Virus record (IMG/VR): IMGVR_UViG_3300006071_001298
Span: 1 to 24,712 of that record
From: a virus
Length of the DNA: 24,712 nucleotides
Direction: 5' to 3' (one strand)
Below are positions 15,803 through 22,627 of this stretch, in pieces. Made by a program: the position numbers and the translations under genes. The notes beneath the pieces were generated by a model. The model did not search any database. It had not been told where the DNA came from and was given only the letters and a program-made list of their open reading frames with translations. Numbering within the stretch: the stretch's first letter is position 1; every line of letters begins with the position of its first letter.

Positions 15803-16831
15803 TTAGTATGTTTTTGTTATTGAATCAGTATTATCTAATTCTTTTAAATGATCCCTATATAATTTATTGTATTTGTGAATAGAATTACCATTTTGCATCC
15901 AATATTTAACTGCTGCTGGATTGTTTATCCATAAGTTCTTATTTTCCCAATTAAAATCTGGTTCTTCGTAGTATGGTATGGGTTTTTGTTCAATAATAGG
16001 TTCATTTTCATCGATTTTATCATCACCATACACTCCATATGTTTTTTCATCATATCCATCTACAAATTCTTCTAATTCTTTTTGAAATACCGATTCTTTT
16101 TCTTCTTTTTTAGCAATTAATCCGTTAAATGCGATAATAAGTGCTACTGCAAGAGGGTCAAACACAATTACAATCAAAAATATGAAGAATTTTACTACTT
16201 TTTTCAATTCTACACCAAAAGCCTCTGCTACAAATCGAAATCCACCAACTTCTTTCTCCAAATCTAAATTAAAAACCTTAATTTTGTTAATTTCTTCGTT
16301 ATTTTTAGTATTTTCATCTTGCAAATCACTAATTTTTTTGTTAATTTGTGCACTTTGCTTATCTTTGTTATCAATTGAACGTAAAAGTCGGTTATTTACC
16401 TTACCATTATCCAAAATTTTACCTTGCGTTGAGGATAAATTGGTTAATTGAGTGTTAAGTTGTGTAATTTGAGCTGAATTTTGCTCTATTTTTGTTGTAT
16501 AAACCGCAATTTCTCTATCTACCTGTTGCAATTTAAGATTTTGTTGTTGAAATGCGTTAGAAAGATAACCAAATATACCAGCAGAAGTGATTATCATTAA
16601 TAATCCTACTGCTAAAGTAAGATACCATTTGTTAAACCCCTTAAGGGTACTCCATTCTTGCTTCAAATATGTTGCAGACACTAATTTAGCGAACTCCAAA
16701 GAGCCCGCCATAACCATTACGGATATAGATGCTCCACTAAATAGAACACCTAAACCCGTTACGGAAAAGAAAGCGGCACAACCAGCTATGATTATTGCCG
16801 AAATACCAACCAACCATTTAAGCCAGTTCAT
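15803..16831 (-). CDS. Multi-spanning membrane protein with central coiled coil
   Basis: 342 residues. Four hydrophobic segments are seen: about 4-24, 28-46, 69-91 and 213-240. Between the third and fourth lies a ~115-residue coiled coil (about 93-208) rich in Gln, Asn, Lys and Leu, then an acidic cytoplasmic tail (241-342) with Tyr/Pro/Trp-containing stretches. I associate this layout with unnamed membrane proteins of marine T4-like phages. It could act in lysis timing, membrane remodelling or superinfection exclusion, but nothing in the sequence decides this. The start shares one base with the stop of the upstream 60-residue gene and the stop lies 1 base before the methyltransferase start. 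Confidence 0.78.
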   Translation of the reverse strand: MNWLKWLVGISAIIIAGCAAFFSVTGLGVLFSGASISVMVMAGSLEFAKLVSATYLKQEWSTLKGFNKWYLTLAVGLLMIITSAGIFGYLSNAFQQQNLKLQQVDREIAVYTTKIEQNSAQITQLNTQLTNLSSTQGKILDNGKVNNRLLRSIDNKDKQSAQINKKISDLQDENTKNNEEINKIKVFNLDLEKEVGGFRFVAEAFGVELKKVVKFFIFLIVIVFDPLAVALIIAFNGLIAKKEEKESVFQKELEEFVDGYDEKTYGVYGDDKIDENEPIIEQKPIPYYEEPDFNWENKNLWINNPAAVKYWMQNGNSIHKYNKLYRDHLKELDNTDSITKTY

Positions 16832-17013
16832 TATCCTTCTCTTTCTAAATCTACTAATTCATTTACTTTAGTTAATGAATATAAAATTTCATCAATCATT
16901 TTAATAGCATCCTGCGGAGTAATAGGCTTACTACCCTCAGTTGCTTGTCTTAAATAATTAACTCTAATTTCAATGTTGTTTAAATTGTCTCTTACTTGTT
17001 CTTTGTATCTCAT
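16831..17013 (-). CDS. Small helical hypothetical protein
   Basis: 60 residues, highly charged and predicted to be two helices separated by 'GSKPITPQDA' (27-36). I take it as real because it exactly fills the gap between the DNA methyltransferase and the membrane protein, starts 6 bases after the former's stop, and overlaps the latter's start by one base (TAATG), the same junction as at several secure gene pairs here. No family recognised. It might regulate a neighbour or form a small subunit. Confidence 0.65.
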   Translation of the reverse strand: MRYKEQVRDNLNNIEIRVNYLRQATEGSKPITPQDAIKMIDEILYSLTKVNELVDLEREG

Positions 17014-17019
17014 ATTTGT

Positions 17020-17910
17020 TTATTTAAAAAATTCTGCTAATTTTGTTTCTTGTTCTAATTCATCAGGCGAGCAATACTTTGGAATCTCATAATCTCCTGG
17101 CTTTCTGAAAACTAAAAGATACTCATGTACCTTTGAGGTGTAACGTTTTGCCGCAGTTTTTCCAATTTGTAATGCTGCGAATGGTGAAATATTTTCTAGT
17201 ATAACTATATCGTGCTGTAAAAATCCGTGCTTCTTAAAAGAATTGATAACATCACCATGAAAGTTTTGAAACTCACCACCAGTCCTTAAATCACCTACAA
17301 CCCAACATGCAAATGCCCCACTCTTTAAAACTCTATAACAATTAGAAATACACACATCAATTTTACTCATAAAGGATTCATATCTATTCTCATCACTTAA
17401 TTGACCAGGAACTGATTCGTATCTTTCTAAATTAAAGTAAGGTGGACAAGTAAATATTAAATCTGCACTCTTATCTGAAATTTCTTCCATTAAAGTTCCA
17501 TCACTATTAATAACATGTGGTTTAACACCATGTGCTGCAAAATGTGTTTGAACTCTTTCGTATGTTCTCGGTGAAATCTCAAATCCGGTGTAATCTCTAC
17601 CCAATTTAGTTGCAACAAATCCTCTTGTTACTCTACCGGCAAATGGGTCAACTACCTTACTACCTTTCATACTCCAAAACTTATACACTTGTTCAGCTAA
17701 GCCAGCATGGAATTCGGAGAATGTATAACCTGGTAAAAACTCTGATGTGTCACTACGGCGTTGTTCATCCATACCATCGTTAAGGTACGCATCGTGCCAT
17801 TTTAACTTACTTTCTTTAGTAGGTCTGTTAATTGATAGGGGTAAGAACCCAAATTGGTCTACAACCTTTATATCGGTTCGTAGAGGTAATACTTGTGAAT
17901 ATTCTGCCAT
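17020..17910 (-). CDS. DNA adenine/cytosine-N4 methyltransferase
   Basis: With the start used here the protein is 296 residues, beginning MAEYSQVLPLRTD. The SAM-binding motif I 'DPFAGRVTRG' (88-97) precedes the catalytic motif IV 'TCPPYFN' (154-160), the (D/N/S/T)PPY type of amino-methyltransferases acting on adenine N6 or cytosine N4. No restriction endonuclease is adjacent, so it likely protects phage DNA or marks it (inference). An upstream in-frame ATG at 17946 would add 12 residues, but those codons lie inside the intrinsic terminator at 17911-17943, so I prefer 17910. There is no Shine-Dalgarno. Its own promoter (17944-17974) abuts the terminator. The target sequence cannot be read from the gene. 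Confidence 0.88.
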   Translation of the reverse strand: MAEYSQVLPLRTDIKVVDQFGFLPLSINRPTKESKLKWHDAYLNDGMDEQRRSDTSEFLPGYTFSEFHAGLAEQVYKFWSMKGSKVVDPFAGRVTRGFVATKLGRDYTGFEISPRTYERVQTHFAAHGVKPHVINSDGTLMEEISDKSADLIFTCPPYFNLERYESVPGQLSDENRYESFMSKIDVCISNCYRVLKSGAFACWVVGDLRTGGEFQNFHGDVINSFKKHGFLQHDIVILENISPFAALQIGKTAAKRYTSKVHEYLLVFRKPGDYEIPKYCSPDELEQETKLAEFFK

Positions 17911-17943
17911 AATAAAAAAAGGGTAGTTGTTTAGACTACCCTT
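17911..17943 (-). terminator. Intrinsic terminator after hsp20
   Basis: On the minus strand a 9-base-pair stem AAGGGTAGT / ACTACCCTT (17943-17935 with 17927-17919) encloses a 7-base loop and runs into seven T residues (17920-17914) and then ATT. This is the clearest terminator in the window. It lies 24 bases past the Hsp20 stop and ends at the ATG of the DNA methyltransferase. Confidence 0.88.
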
Positions 17944-17974
17944 CAAATATACGAAATATAACTGAACTAACCAA
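17944..17974 (-). promoter_or_regulatory. Bacteroidota-type promoter for the DNA methyltransferase operon
   Basis: TTGG (17974-17971) is followed on the minus strand after 19 bases by TATATTTG (17951-17944), with the context CGTATATTTG shared with the lipoprotein promoter (CGTATCTTTG). Transcription would start near 17938, inside the first arm of the terminator hairpin. Transcripts from this promoter would therefore lack a full stem and escape termination, while read-through RNA from hsp20 would form it. Confidence 0.68.
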
Positions 17975-18386
17975 CTTTAATGGATAGTTTTTTTGGCTTT
18001 CTTTCCTCAAACTTTGGAATAGATATATAAAGAACGCCGTTTGTAATTGTGGCTTCCGCCTTTGCACCATCCCAATCTTTTCCAATAGTTAATGTCTCAT
18101 CAATTGTTTGAATTAACTCATTTTGAATTTTAGAAGGTTTGGTAACTTCATCATCGTTTGTTTTAGATTTAACTCTAATTTTATCAGACTCATAATCTAA
18201 TGTTAATGTCTCTGCTGAATGTCCTGGTACTAATAAACCAATCTCTAATACATCATCTGTAATATCAATTGCTACTCTTTGTGATGATGTTTTGAAAGTG
18301 GTTTTAGTACCTGTTGTTTTCCAATTCTGACTGTAATCTGTTGAGAACCAGTCTTCAACTAATTTGTTGTAATCTACTAAATACAT
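17967..18386 (-). CDS. hsp20: Hsp20/alpha-crystallin small heat-shock protein
   Basis: 139 residues, usual for the family. The alpha-crystallin domain spans about 36-135: 'RVAIDITDDVLEIGLLVPGH' (37-56), 'LTLDYESDKIRVKSK' (61-75), then 'AEATITNGVLYISIPKFE' (about 110-127), matching the A-x-x-x-NGVL motif, and a C-terminal 'LSIKVG' with an I-x-V-like tail motif. Hsp20 proteins are ATP-independent holdases; T4-like cyanophages often carry one, probably to support capsid protein folding. It has a 76-base leader after the HD gene and a strong terminator downstream, so it is likely its own unit. I found no promoter of the TTKG-N19-TATMTTTG type before it. Confidence 0.9.
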   Translation of the reverse strand: MYLVDYNKLVEDWFSTDYSQNWKTTGTKTTFKTSSQRVAIDITDDVLEIGLLVPGHSAETLTLDYESDKIRVKSKTNDDEVTKPSKIQNELIQTIDETLTIGKDWDGAKAEATITNGVLYISIPKFEERKPKKLSIKVG

Positions 18387-18462
18387 AATTTAATGTTTTT
18401 GTTTGTTAATAATACTCTATATAATACAATATCCGTACCATTAGGATTAAACTGACAATTTG

Positions 18463-19133
18463 TTAGAATTTTCCAACATTGAAAGTAAATGTGTCAGATT
18501 TTGCTGACTGTCTTTCAATAATTGTACTCATATGGTCTGCCCAATGCATTACATATTGTATGTTTGATTTAAGATATTTACTTGTATCAAAAACCTTATA
18601 ATATTTTTGATTATCTTCATCATATAAACCATCGGTTAATTTAATACCAAAATATTCATTTTCAGTAATTGCAATTGCGTATTGATTTAATAATAACATA
18701 GTTCTATCCGTTGCGGTTAAATATGATAATTGTGGGTTTCTCTTATAAACTTCTCCTCTTTCAACATGCCATTTACTATCATTTGGTACATAATTTAATT
18801 GCTCTTTAGTACCTAATTTACCTAAGTCGTGATGTAAGCAGTAAAAATCAATTCCTCATCAGTAAAATCAATATTACCACCTTGCGATGCAAATAACTCT
18901 TTCATTTTAATTGCGTTTTTACATACATTAAAGATGTGGTCAATATAACCACCCTCATACGCATTGTGATAATTTACATTACCACTCGCAGGTGATACTA
19001 TCAAATTTCCACCTAATTCATCTTCCGAATACATAAACAATAACTTGTCTAATCTTTCTCCGGTAAAATACTTTTTAATAATAGCAAGAAACTTATCATA
19101 GTTCTGCTTTAATTCTACATCTGTTTTTTTCAT
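18463..19133 (-). pseudogene. HD-domain phosphohydrolase interrupted by a one-base frameshift
   Basis: Two reading frames together encode one protein. Frame one starts at ATG 19133 and ends at TAG 18822 (103 residues) with 'NYHNAYEGGYIDHIFNV' (first His ligands) and 'FTDEELIFTAY'. The next frame then supplies 'HDLGKLGTKEQLNYVPNDSK' from 18831 and runs to the stop at 18463, including 'MLLLNQYA' and 'YVMHWADHMSTIIERQ'. One added base makes 672 bases, exactly 224 codons, giving a complete HD phosphohydrolase of the YhaM-like type. The missing base lies between about 18831 and 18848, where a run of five T's (coding strand, 18847-18843) is a likely spot. It could be a true mutation, a sequencing or assembly indel, or a recoding site, though no canonical slippery heptamer is seen. 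The likely substrate is a nucleotide or RNA. Confidence 0.85.
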
Positions 19134-19423
19134 TTTGTTAGATTTTCTTTTGTTAAGATTTTATATAATAATTCTACTTCTTCTTCGGTTTCTAACATTG
19201 GTAAATTATCAAAAAGGGTCATTAAATATTCACCCTCATTAATATCCATTGTTTTCCATTCATCGTTTGCTATTGATATAAGTGTAGGTCTATCACTAAC
19301 ATCATCATCTTCTTTTGGTAGTGGTAATATCCAATAATAAAATTCTGAATCTTCATCACTTTCCTCTATTTTAATTGCTCCCCACTTCTTAAATGAATGG
19401 TCGGTAATTGGTGTTTGCGGCAT
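19130..19423 (-). CDS. Small acidic hypothetical protein
   Basis: From ATG 19423 the protein is 97 residues: 'MPQTPITDHSFKKWGAIKIE' followed by acidic stretches ('EESDEDSEFYYW', 'KEDDDVSDRP') and a C-terminal helix pair ('LMTLFDNLPMLETEEEVELL'). Longer starts exist (ATG 19432, TTG 19438) but they lie at or upstream of the predicted transcription start, so 19423 is preferred. The stop overlaps the HD gene's ATG by 4 bases, so the two are probably coupled. No family recognised. The acidity suggests a regulator or a DNA-mimic-like factor, but that is only a possibility. Confidence 0.68.
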   Translation of the reverse strand: MPQTPITDHSFKKWGAIKIEESDEDSEFYYWILPLPKEDDDVSDRPTLISIANDEWKTMDINEGEYLMTLFDNLPMLETEEEVELLYKILTKENLTK

Positions 19424-19435
19424 TGTAATCATACT

Positions 19436-19466
19436 CAAATATACTAAATTTTATTCTAATCACAAA
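19436..19466 (-). promoter_or_regulatory. Bacteroidota-type promoter for the acidic-protein/HD unit
   Basis: On the minus strand TTTG (19466-19463), 19 bases, TATATTTG (19443-19436). Same spacing as the other three promoters, and the -7 region shares the 14-mer GTATATTTGAGTAT with the deformylase promoter. The -33 box lies within the 3' end of the lipoprotein gene. The predicted start near 19430 leaves a leader of only about 7 bases before ATG 19423. Confidence 0.75.
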
Positions 19467-20064
19467 TAATTTTGATTGATTTTTGAATTGAATCCAGTTT
19501 AATCTTTGAAAACAAATTATCTACTGGGATTTCTATTGTATATTTTGCTTTAGCTGTAATTGTAATCGTATCACCTTTCATTGCCGAAACTGGTGCGAAC
19601 ATTGTATTAACTTCACCACTACTTCTATCTGAATAAGAAACCGGATTTATTGTAGGAATTAAATATGATTGATATGAAATTAATGGTTTAAGATTAACAG
19701 TCATTAATTTTCCAGTGAATGTATTGAAATATGTTTTTACTAATTGTGCCGTAGTATCACCTGCACTTAGTACCCAAAAATGGTCACTACTCCATAATAT
19801 TTGTTCATCAACCGGCGATGGTATTTTATTTGGTTTACCATCTACTAAAAATGTACCTGTTATACGAGCTAAGTTTTGGAAAGACATTGTATCAATAATC
19901 ATATGATAAAATCCATTCTTATCCAAAGTAAGTGAATTTGAACCTGTCCTATTTAATACTGAATCTATCGAAAATAAAACTGAATGTTGTGGTGGTATTG
20001 GTGTAGTAACTTCTTTATTACATGCACATAAAAATATAATACCAATAATAGATAAAATCTTCAT
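19456..20064 (-). CDS. Phage-encoded lipoprotein
   Basis: 202 residues. The N-terminus 'MKILSIIGIIFLCACNKEVT' is a short lipoprotein signal: basic start, hydrophobic core (3-12) and the lipobox L12-C13-A14-C15, giving a lipidated Cys15. The following N-K-E resembles the charged lipoprotein-export signal known from flavobacterial surface lipoproteins (Cys-x-Lys-Asp/Glu), so surface display in a Bacteroidota host is possible. The remainder is beta-rich with Thr/Ser/Pro and no recognised domain. It has its own promoter. Phage lipoproteins often block superinfection by coating receptors or DNA-entry machinery, and this could be such a conversion factor (inference). A second cysteine (201) lies next to the C-terminus. 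Confidence 0.8.
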   Translation of the reverse strand: MKILSIIGIIFLCACNKEVTTPIPPQHSVLFSIDSVLNRTGSNSLTLDKNGFYHMIIDTMSFQNLARITGTFLVDGKPNKIPSPVDEQILWSSDHFWVLSAGDTTAQLVKTYFNTFTGKLMTVNLKPLISYQSYLIPTINPVSYSDRSSGEVNTMFAPVSAMKGDTITITAKAKYTIEIPVDNLFSKIKLDSIQKSIKIICD

Positions 20065-20088
20065 ATCTTAGAGTTTAATGTTTATAGT

Positions 20089-20119
20089 CAAAGATACGAC
20101 TTTTTTACCTAATTTCCAA
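20089..20119 (-). promoter_or_regulatory. Bacteroidota-type promoter for the lipoprotein gene
   Basis: On the minus strand TTGG (20119-20116) is followed after 19 bases by TATCTTTG (20096-20089), a TAnnTTTG element. The predicted start near 20083 gives a leader of about 19 bases to ATG 20064. The GTTGG and CGTAT(A/C)TTTG contexts match the methyltransferase promoter at identical positions. Confidence 0.7.
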
Positions 20120-20136
20120 CTATTTTAGGGTATTTT

Positions 20137-20167
20137 TTATAACTTGTTGATAATCAATTAGTTATAA
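20137..20167. repeat. Inverted repeat overlapping the stop of an oxygenase gene
   Basis: Arms TTATAACT (20137-20144) and AGTTATAA (20160-20167) flank a second small inverted repeat TTGAT/ATCAA (20147-20157), so the 31-base stretch is nearly palindromic. It covers the TAA stop of the gene at 20162-20686. On the coding strand the hairpin is followed by an A tract, not a T tract, so it is not a standard terminator; on the plus strand a T7 run follows a few bases later (20174-20180). It may be a weak terminator or a protein-binding palindrome. Confidence 0.4.
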
Positions 20168-20686
20168 TAATGTCTTTTTTTCTTTTGATTCGAACTGAAA
20201 GAATGTGATTAAACTATATCTAACTCCACTTTTAACCGGAGAAACTCTATGCATTAAAGTTTCATCCATTAATAGTGTTTTATTTGTGCTAGGCTTAATT
20301 TTATGAATATTTGAATCTTTATCTTTGTATTCAAATTCACCATTTTCAAAATCATCATTTAAATAAGTAACCGCTGTCATATACGACATATCATGATGAA
20401 AATCATCATTCTTATTTGTTTCGGGTACAACTTTGTTAATCCAACTATTAACTTTAGAAAAATCGATTACATTAAATCTATTAATATTTACATTATTTTG
20501 TAATGCAATTTTTAATTTTGAATAGTAAATTTCCAAATCTTTATTATCAATAAAAACTCTATTGTAATAATTTGAACTAGTTTTTCTATTAATTTTATCA
20601 AAATTATCCGTATTAAAATCTAAACATTTTAAATTTAAAAATTCTAATTCTTCACTTGATAAAATATTGTGAAGTTCAATAATCAT
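20162..20686 (-). CDS. 2OG-Fe(II) oxygenase, prolyl-4-hydroxylase-like
   Basis: 174 residues. The core is 'NDDFHHDMSYMTAVTYLNDD' (93-112) with His97-x-Asp99, then 'FENGEFEY' (113-120), 'LLMDETLMHRVSPV' (138-151) with distal His146, and Arg156 in 'SGVRYSLITFF' for 2-oxoglutarate. This is the compact P4H-type layout (HxD ... G-G/G-E-F ... H ... R). It starts on the base after the stop of the zinc-ribbon-like gene, so they are co-translated. P4H-like enzymes hydroxylate protein side chains or small molecules; the target here is unknown. It has low similarity by eye to the other oxygenases of the window, so it is not a recent duplicate. Confidence 0.83.
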   Translation of the reverse strand: MIIELHNILSSEELEFLNLKCLDFNTDNFDKINRKTSSNYYNRVFIDNKDLEIYYSKLKIALQNNVNINRFNVIDFSKVNSWINKVVPETNKNDDFHHDMSYMTAVTYLNDDFENGEFEYKDKDSNIHKIKPSTNKTLLMDETLMHRVSPVKSGVRYSLITFFQFESKEKKTLL

Positions 20687-20968
20687 TTAAAAAATAGTTT
20701 TCTTCTTTTTTTGTTGTATGAAAAATGTATCATCTACATTTTCCCATTTTTTTAAGGGACATGGGTTATATTCATTTGTGAATATTTTTTTGCCAATTGG
20801 ACACCCACATTCATTACAAAATTCACCCCACTTCTTTTCTTTAAATAATCTTTTTTTAGAAGGACACTCATCACAAATCTTACCTCTAGCTTCCGCTAGT
20901 TCCTTTTGTGCCGGTGTTGGATTACCCGCAATAATCCATGCTTCAACGATTTCTTTAAAATTCAACAT
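20687..20968 (-). CDS. Cysteine-rich zinc-ribbon-like protein
   Basis: 93 residues. Two Cys knuckles, C32-x2-C35 ('ICDECPSK') and C51-x2-C54 with C56 ('FCNECGCPIGKK'), plus C70 in 'NPCPLKKW' suggest one or two bound zinc ions. The N-terminus 'NFKEIVEAWIIAGNPTPAQKELAEAR' resembles a small unnamed phage protein family with the same 'EAWI.A..PT..Q..LA..R...C..C' order (recalled from family experience, not searched). The C-terminus is basic ('QKKKKTIF'). It may bind nucleic acid or a protein partner. It is coupled to the downstream 2OG oxygenase. Confidence 0.77.
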   Translation of the reverse strand: MLNFKEIVEAWIIAGNPTPAQKELAEARGKICDECPSKKRLFKEKKWGEFCNECGCPIGKKIFTNEYNPCPLKKWENVDDTFFIQQKKKKTIF

Positions 20969-20986
20969 ATAACCTTTTATTTAATA

Positions 20987-21076
20987 TTATGAATGTGTTG
21001 TAACTATTAAATTACCAATTTGGGTAACAATAGTATTCATAGCTTGGATATCAGTATCAGAAATTATCTTGCTCAT
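20987..21076 (-). CDS. Possible 29-residue mini-protein
   Basis: An ATG at 21076 opens a 29-codon frame ending with TAA at 20987: it begins MSKIISDTDIQAMNTIVTQI and ends in NLIVTTHS. It occupies most of the 126 bases between the Hint-like gene and the zinc-ribbon gene, which is otherwise empty in a window where genes abut. The upstream sequence is A-rich (TAAAATATATAAAATATG), like other starts here. The peptide would be an amphipathic helix. There is no homology evidence; it may be a short leader, a small effector or chance. Apart from it the gap holds only A/T-rich sequence. Confidence 0.45.
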   Translation of the reverse strand: MSKIISDTDIQAMNTIVTQIGNLIVTTHS

Positions 21077-21094
21077 ATTTTATATATTTTAAAA

Positions 21095-22591
21095 TTAACA
21101 GTTAGGTGCTGTACAAATGTGTTGTACATTACAATAAGGTTGTGTTTTATTTGGGCAAACATAACATTGTCCATTACAACTTGCACATGATCCACAACCA
21201 AAATTATGTTCAAATAATGCAAATGTATTATCCGTAGTAGTATCTTTTACAATGTAGCAGTGTTCTGCACTTTTAACCGATACAATCCAACCTTCAAAAA
21301 TAGTAGATTCAACTACTACTGAACTTACGGTCTTTAATAACGCATCAAACGCTGCATCATCCGTATTAGTTGTGTTTACACCGATTAATTGGTCACCATT
21401 AATTAAATCACCACTTACTACCCATCTAACTTCATTATCTCTAAGTGTTAAAAAACTTACAACATTACCATCGGTCCAAGTAGTTCCATCGGTAAAAGTT
21501 ATTGTTGCAATTTTTGAATATGTTTGTAATGGTATCACATATCCAAGTGGTGCAGTTGTATAAGTTAAACCACTAACAAATGTTGTGTAATCCATATGGA
21601 AATTAGCAGATTCATTTGTTGTATCGGTATTATTTGGATTTGGGAACACTATTGTTTTAATAATATCATCTTCCTTTAATTCAGATGGAAATTTCCAAGT
21701 ACCATCTGCCATTTCGATTTTATCGGTATTGCGTAATTTAGGGTGACCAGATTGTCTAACAACATTAGTTAAATATCTTCCTCTAGAAAGATCTTCTAAT
21801 TCAAAAGTATCAGTATTATAAGTTGGAGTTTCACTAAATAAATCCAATTCTGGTATTTGTGTGTTTTGTCCCAAACTAATTGATTCTAATGTAGGTGGAT
21901 ATAACAAATTATATGATCTTATAGTTTGAATATGTGAACCAAACAATAATTTATCTGCATTAAATAAAAATTCAGTTAAAATATATTGGTCACCCAAAGA
22001 ATCAATTACTTTATCTAAATCAGTCTGAGTTGTTATTTTTAATAATTTAGGATATACATTAATATCATAGTTAGGATATCTTGATTTTATAATAAAGTTT
22101 GGGTGCACTCCATTATCCTTAATTTCATTAATTGTATTTATTAAAGTACCATTTGAATCAGTTAATGCGTATTGTAAACCAAAAGTTGAATTACCAACTA
22201 ATTGTAAAAAATTACTCTTATCTGCACAATATGTATCATCTATAATAGCGGTAGTATCATATGCACTTCTGATAATTAAAATATCATCACCATCCTCAAC
22301 ATACGGTACAGTCAATGAATCACCACCTACATTGTAGTAAGTATACTCAATTGAATGTGTATTACAAAATGGACTTAATGCCTGATTTAATTCTGCAATA
22401 TCCCCAATATACACTAATTTTGTAAAATTGTTATTTGTAATAAATGCTTCTAATGCTTCAAAATTGAATACATCTTCTACCTTTTCTATAATGCTGTTTG
22501 GATTTAAAGTAACATTTGTATTGATTTCAATAGGCTTTAAATTACCTGAGTTATCATACATAAAGTCAGTACCAACTAATACGGTTCTCAT
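21095..22591 (-). CDS. ATP-grasp-like / degenerate Hint-like protein with Cys-rich C-terminus
   Basis: 498 residues in three parts. (1) Residues 1-~280: 'GTDFMYDNSGNLKPIEIN' (7-24) looks like the C-terminal metal-binding strand of ATP-grasp enzymes (D...G...EIN), while 'ILIIRSAYD' (104-112), 'ADKSNF' (123-128) and 'PNFIIKSRYPNYD' (164-176) look like their earlier parts, so the order appears permuted. (2) About 284-463: a Hint (intein/hedgehog) pattern, 'NTDKIEMADGTWKFPSEL' (288-305), 'SGDLINGDQLIG' (393-404), 'GWIVSVKSAEHCYIV' (434-448) and the terminal 'FALFEHN' (457-463). The expected N-terminal Cys and the TxxH His are not visible. (3) 464-498: 8 cysteines in 35 residues. The domain calls are pattern-based. 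The gene follows the 2OG oxygenase cluster after a 57-base gap. Confidence 0.72.
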   Translation of the reverse strand: MRTVLVGTDFMYDNSGNLKPIEINTNVTLNPNSIIEKVEDVFNFEALEAFITNNNFTKLVYIGDIAELNQALSPFCNTHSIEYTYYNVGGDSLTVPYVEDGDDILIIRSAYDTTAIIDDTYCADKSNFLQLVGNSTFGLQYALTDSNGTLINTINEIKDNGVHPNFIIKSRYPNYDINVYPKLLKITTQTDLDKVIDSLGDQYILTEFLFNADKLLFGSHIQTIRSYNLLYPPTLESISLGQNTQIPELDLFSETPTYNTDTFELEDLSRGRYLTNVVRQSGHPKLRNTDKIEMADGTWKFPSELKEDDIIKTIVFPNPNNTDTTNESANFHMDYTTFVSGLTYTTAPLGYVIPLQTYSKIATITFTDGTTWTDGNVVSFLTLRDNEVRWVVSGDLINGDQLIGVNTTNTDDAAFDALLKTVSSVVVESTIFEGWIVSVKSAEHCYIVKDTTTDNTFALFEHNFGCGSCASCNGQCYVCPNKTQPYCNVQHICTAPNC

Positions 22592-22627
22592 ATTTTTCTA
22601 TTTTCTTTGTTTATATCTATAAGTATA

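Noticed and set aside
17020-17910. A restriction-modification system
   Set aside because: No endonuclease or specificity subunit neighbours the methyltransferase; an orphan phage methyltransferase is more likely.
18387-18462. 76-base gap before hsp20 as a promoter or heat-response element
   Set aside because: Only a weak ATCC/GGAT inverted repeat and A/T-rich sequence; no TAnnTTTG element and no recognisable thermosensor structure.
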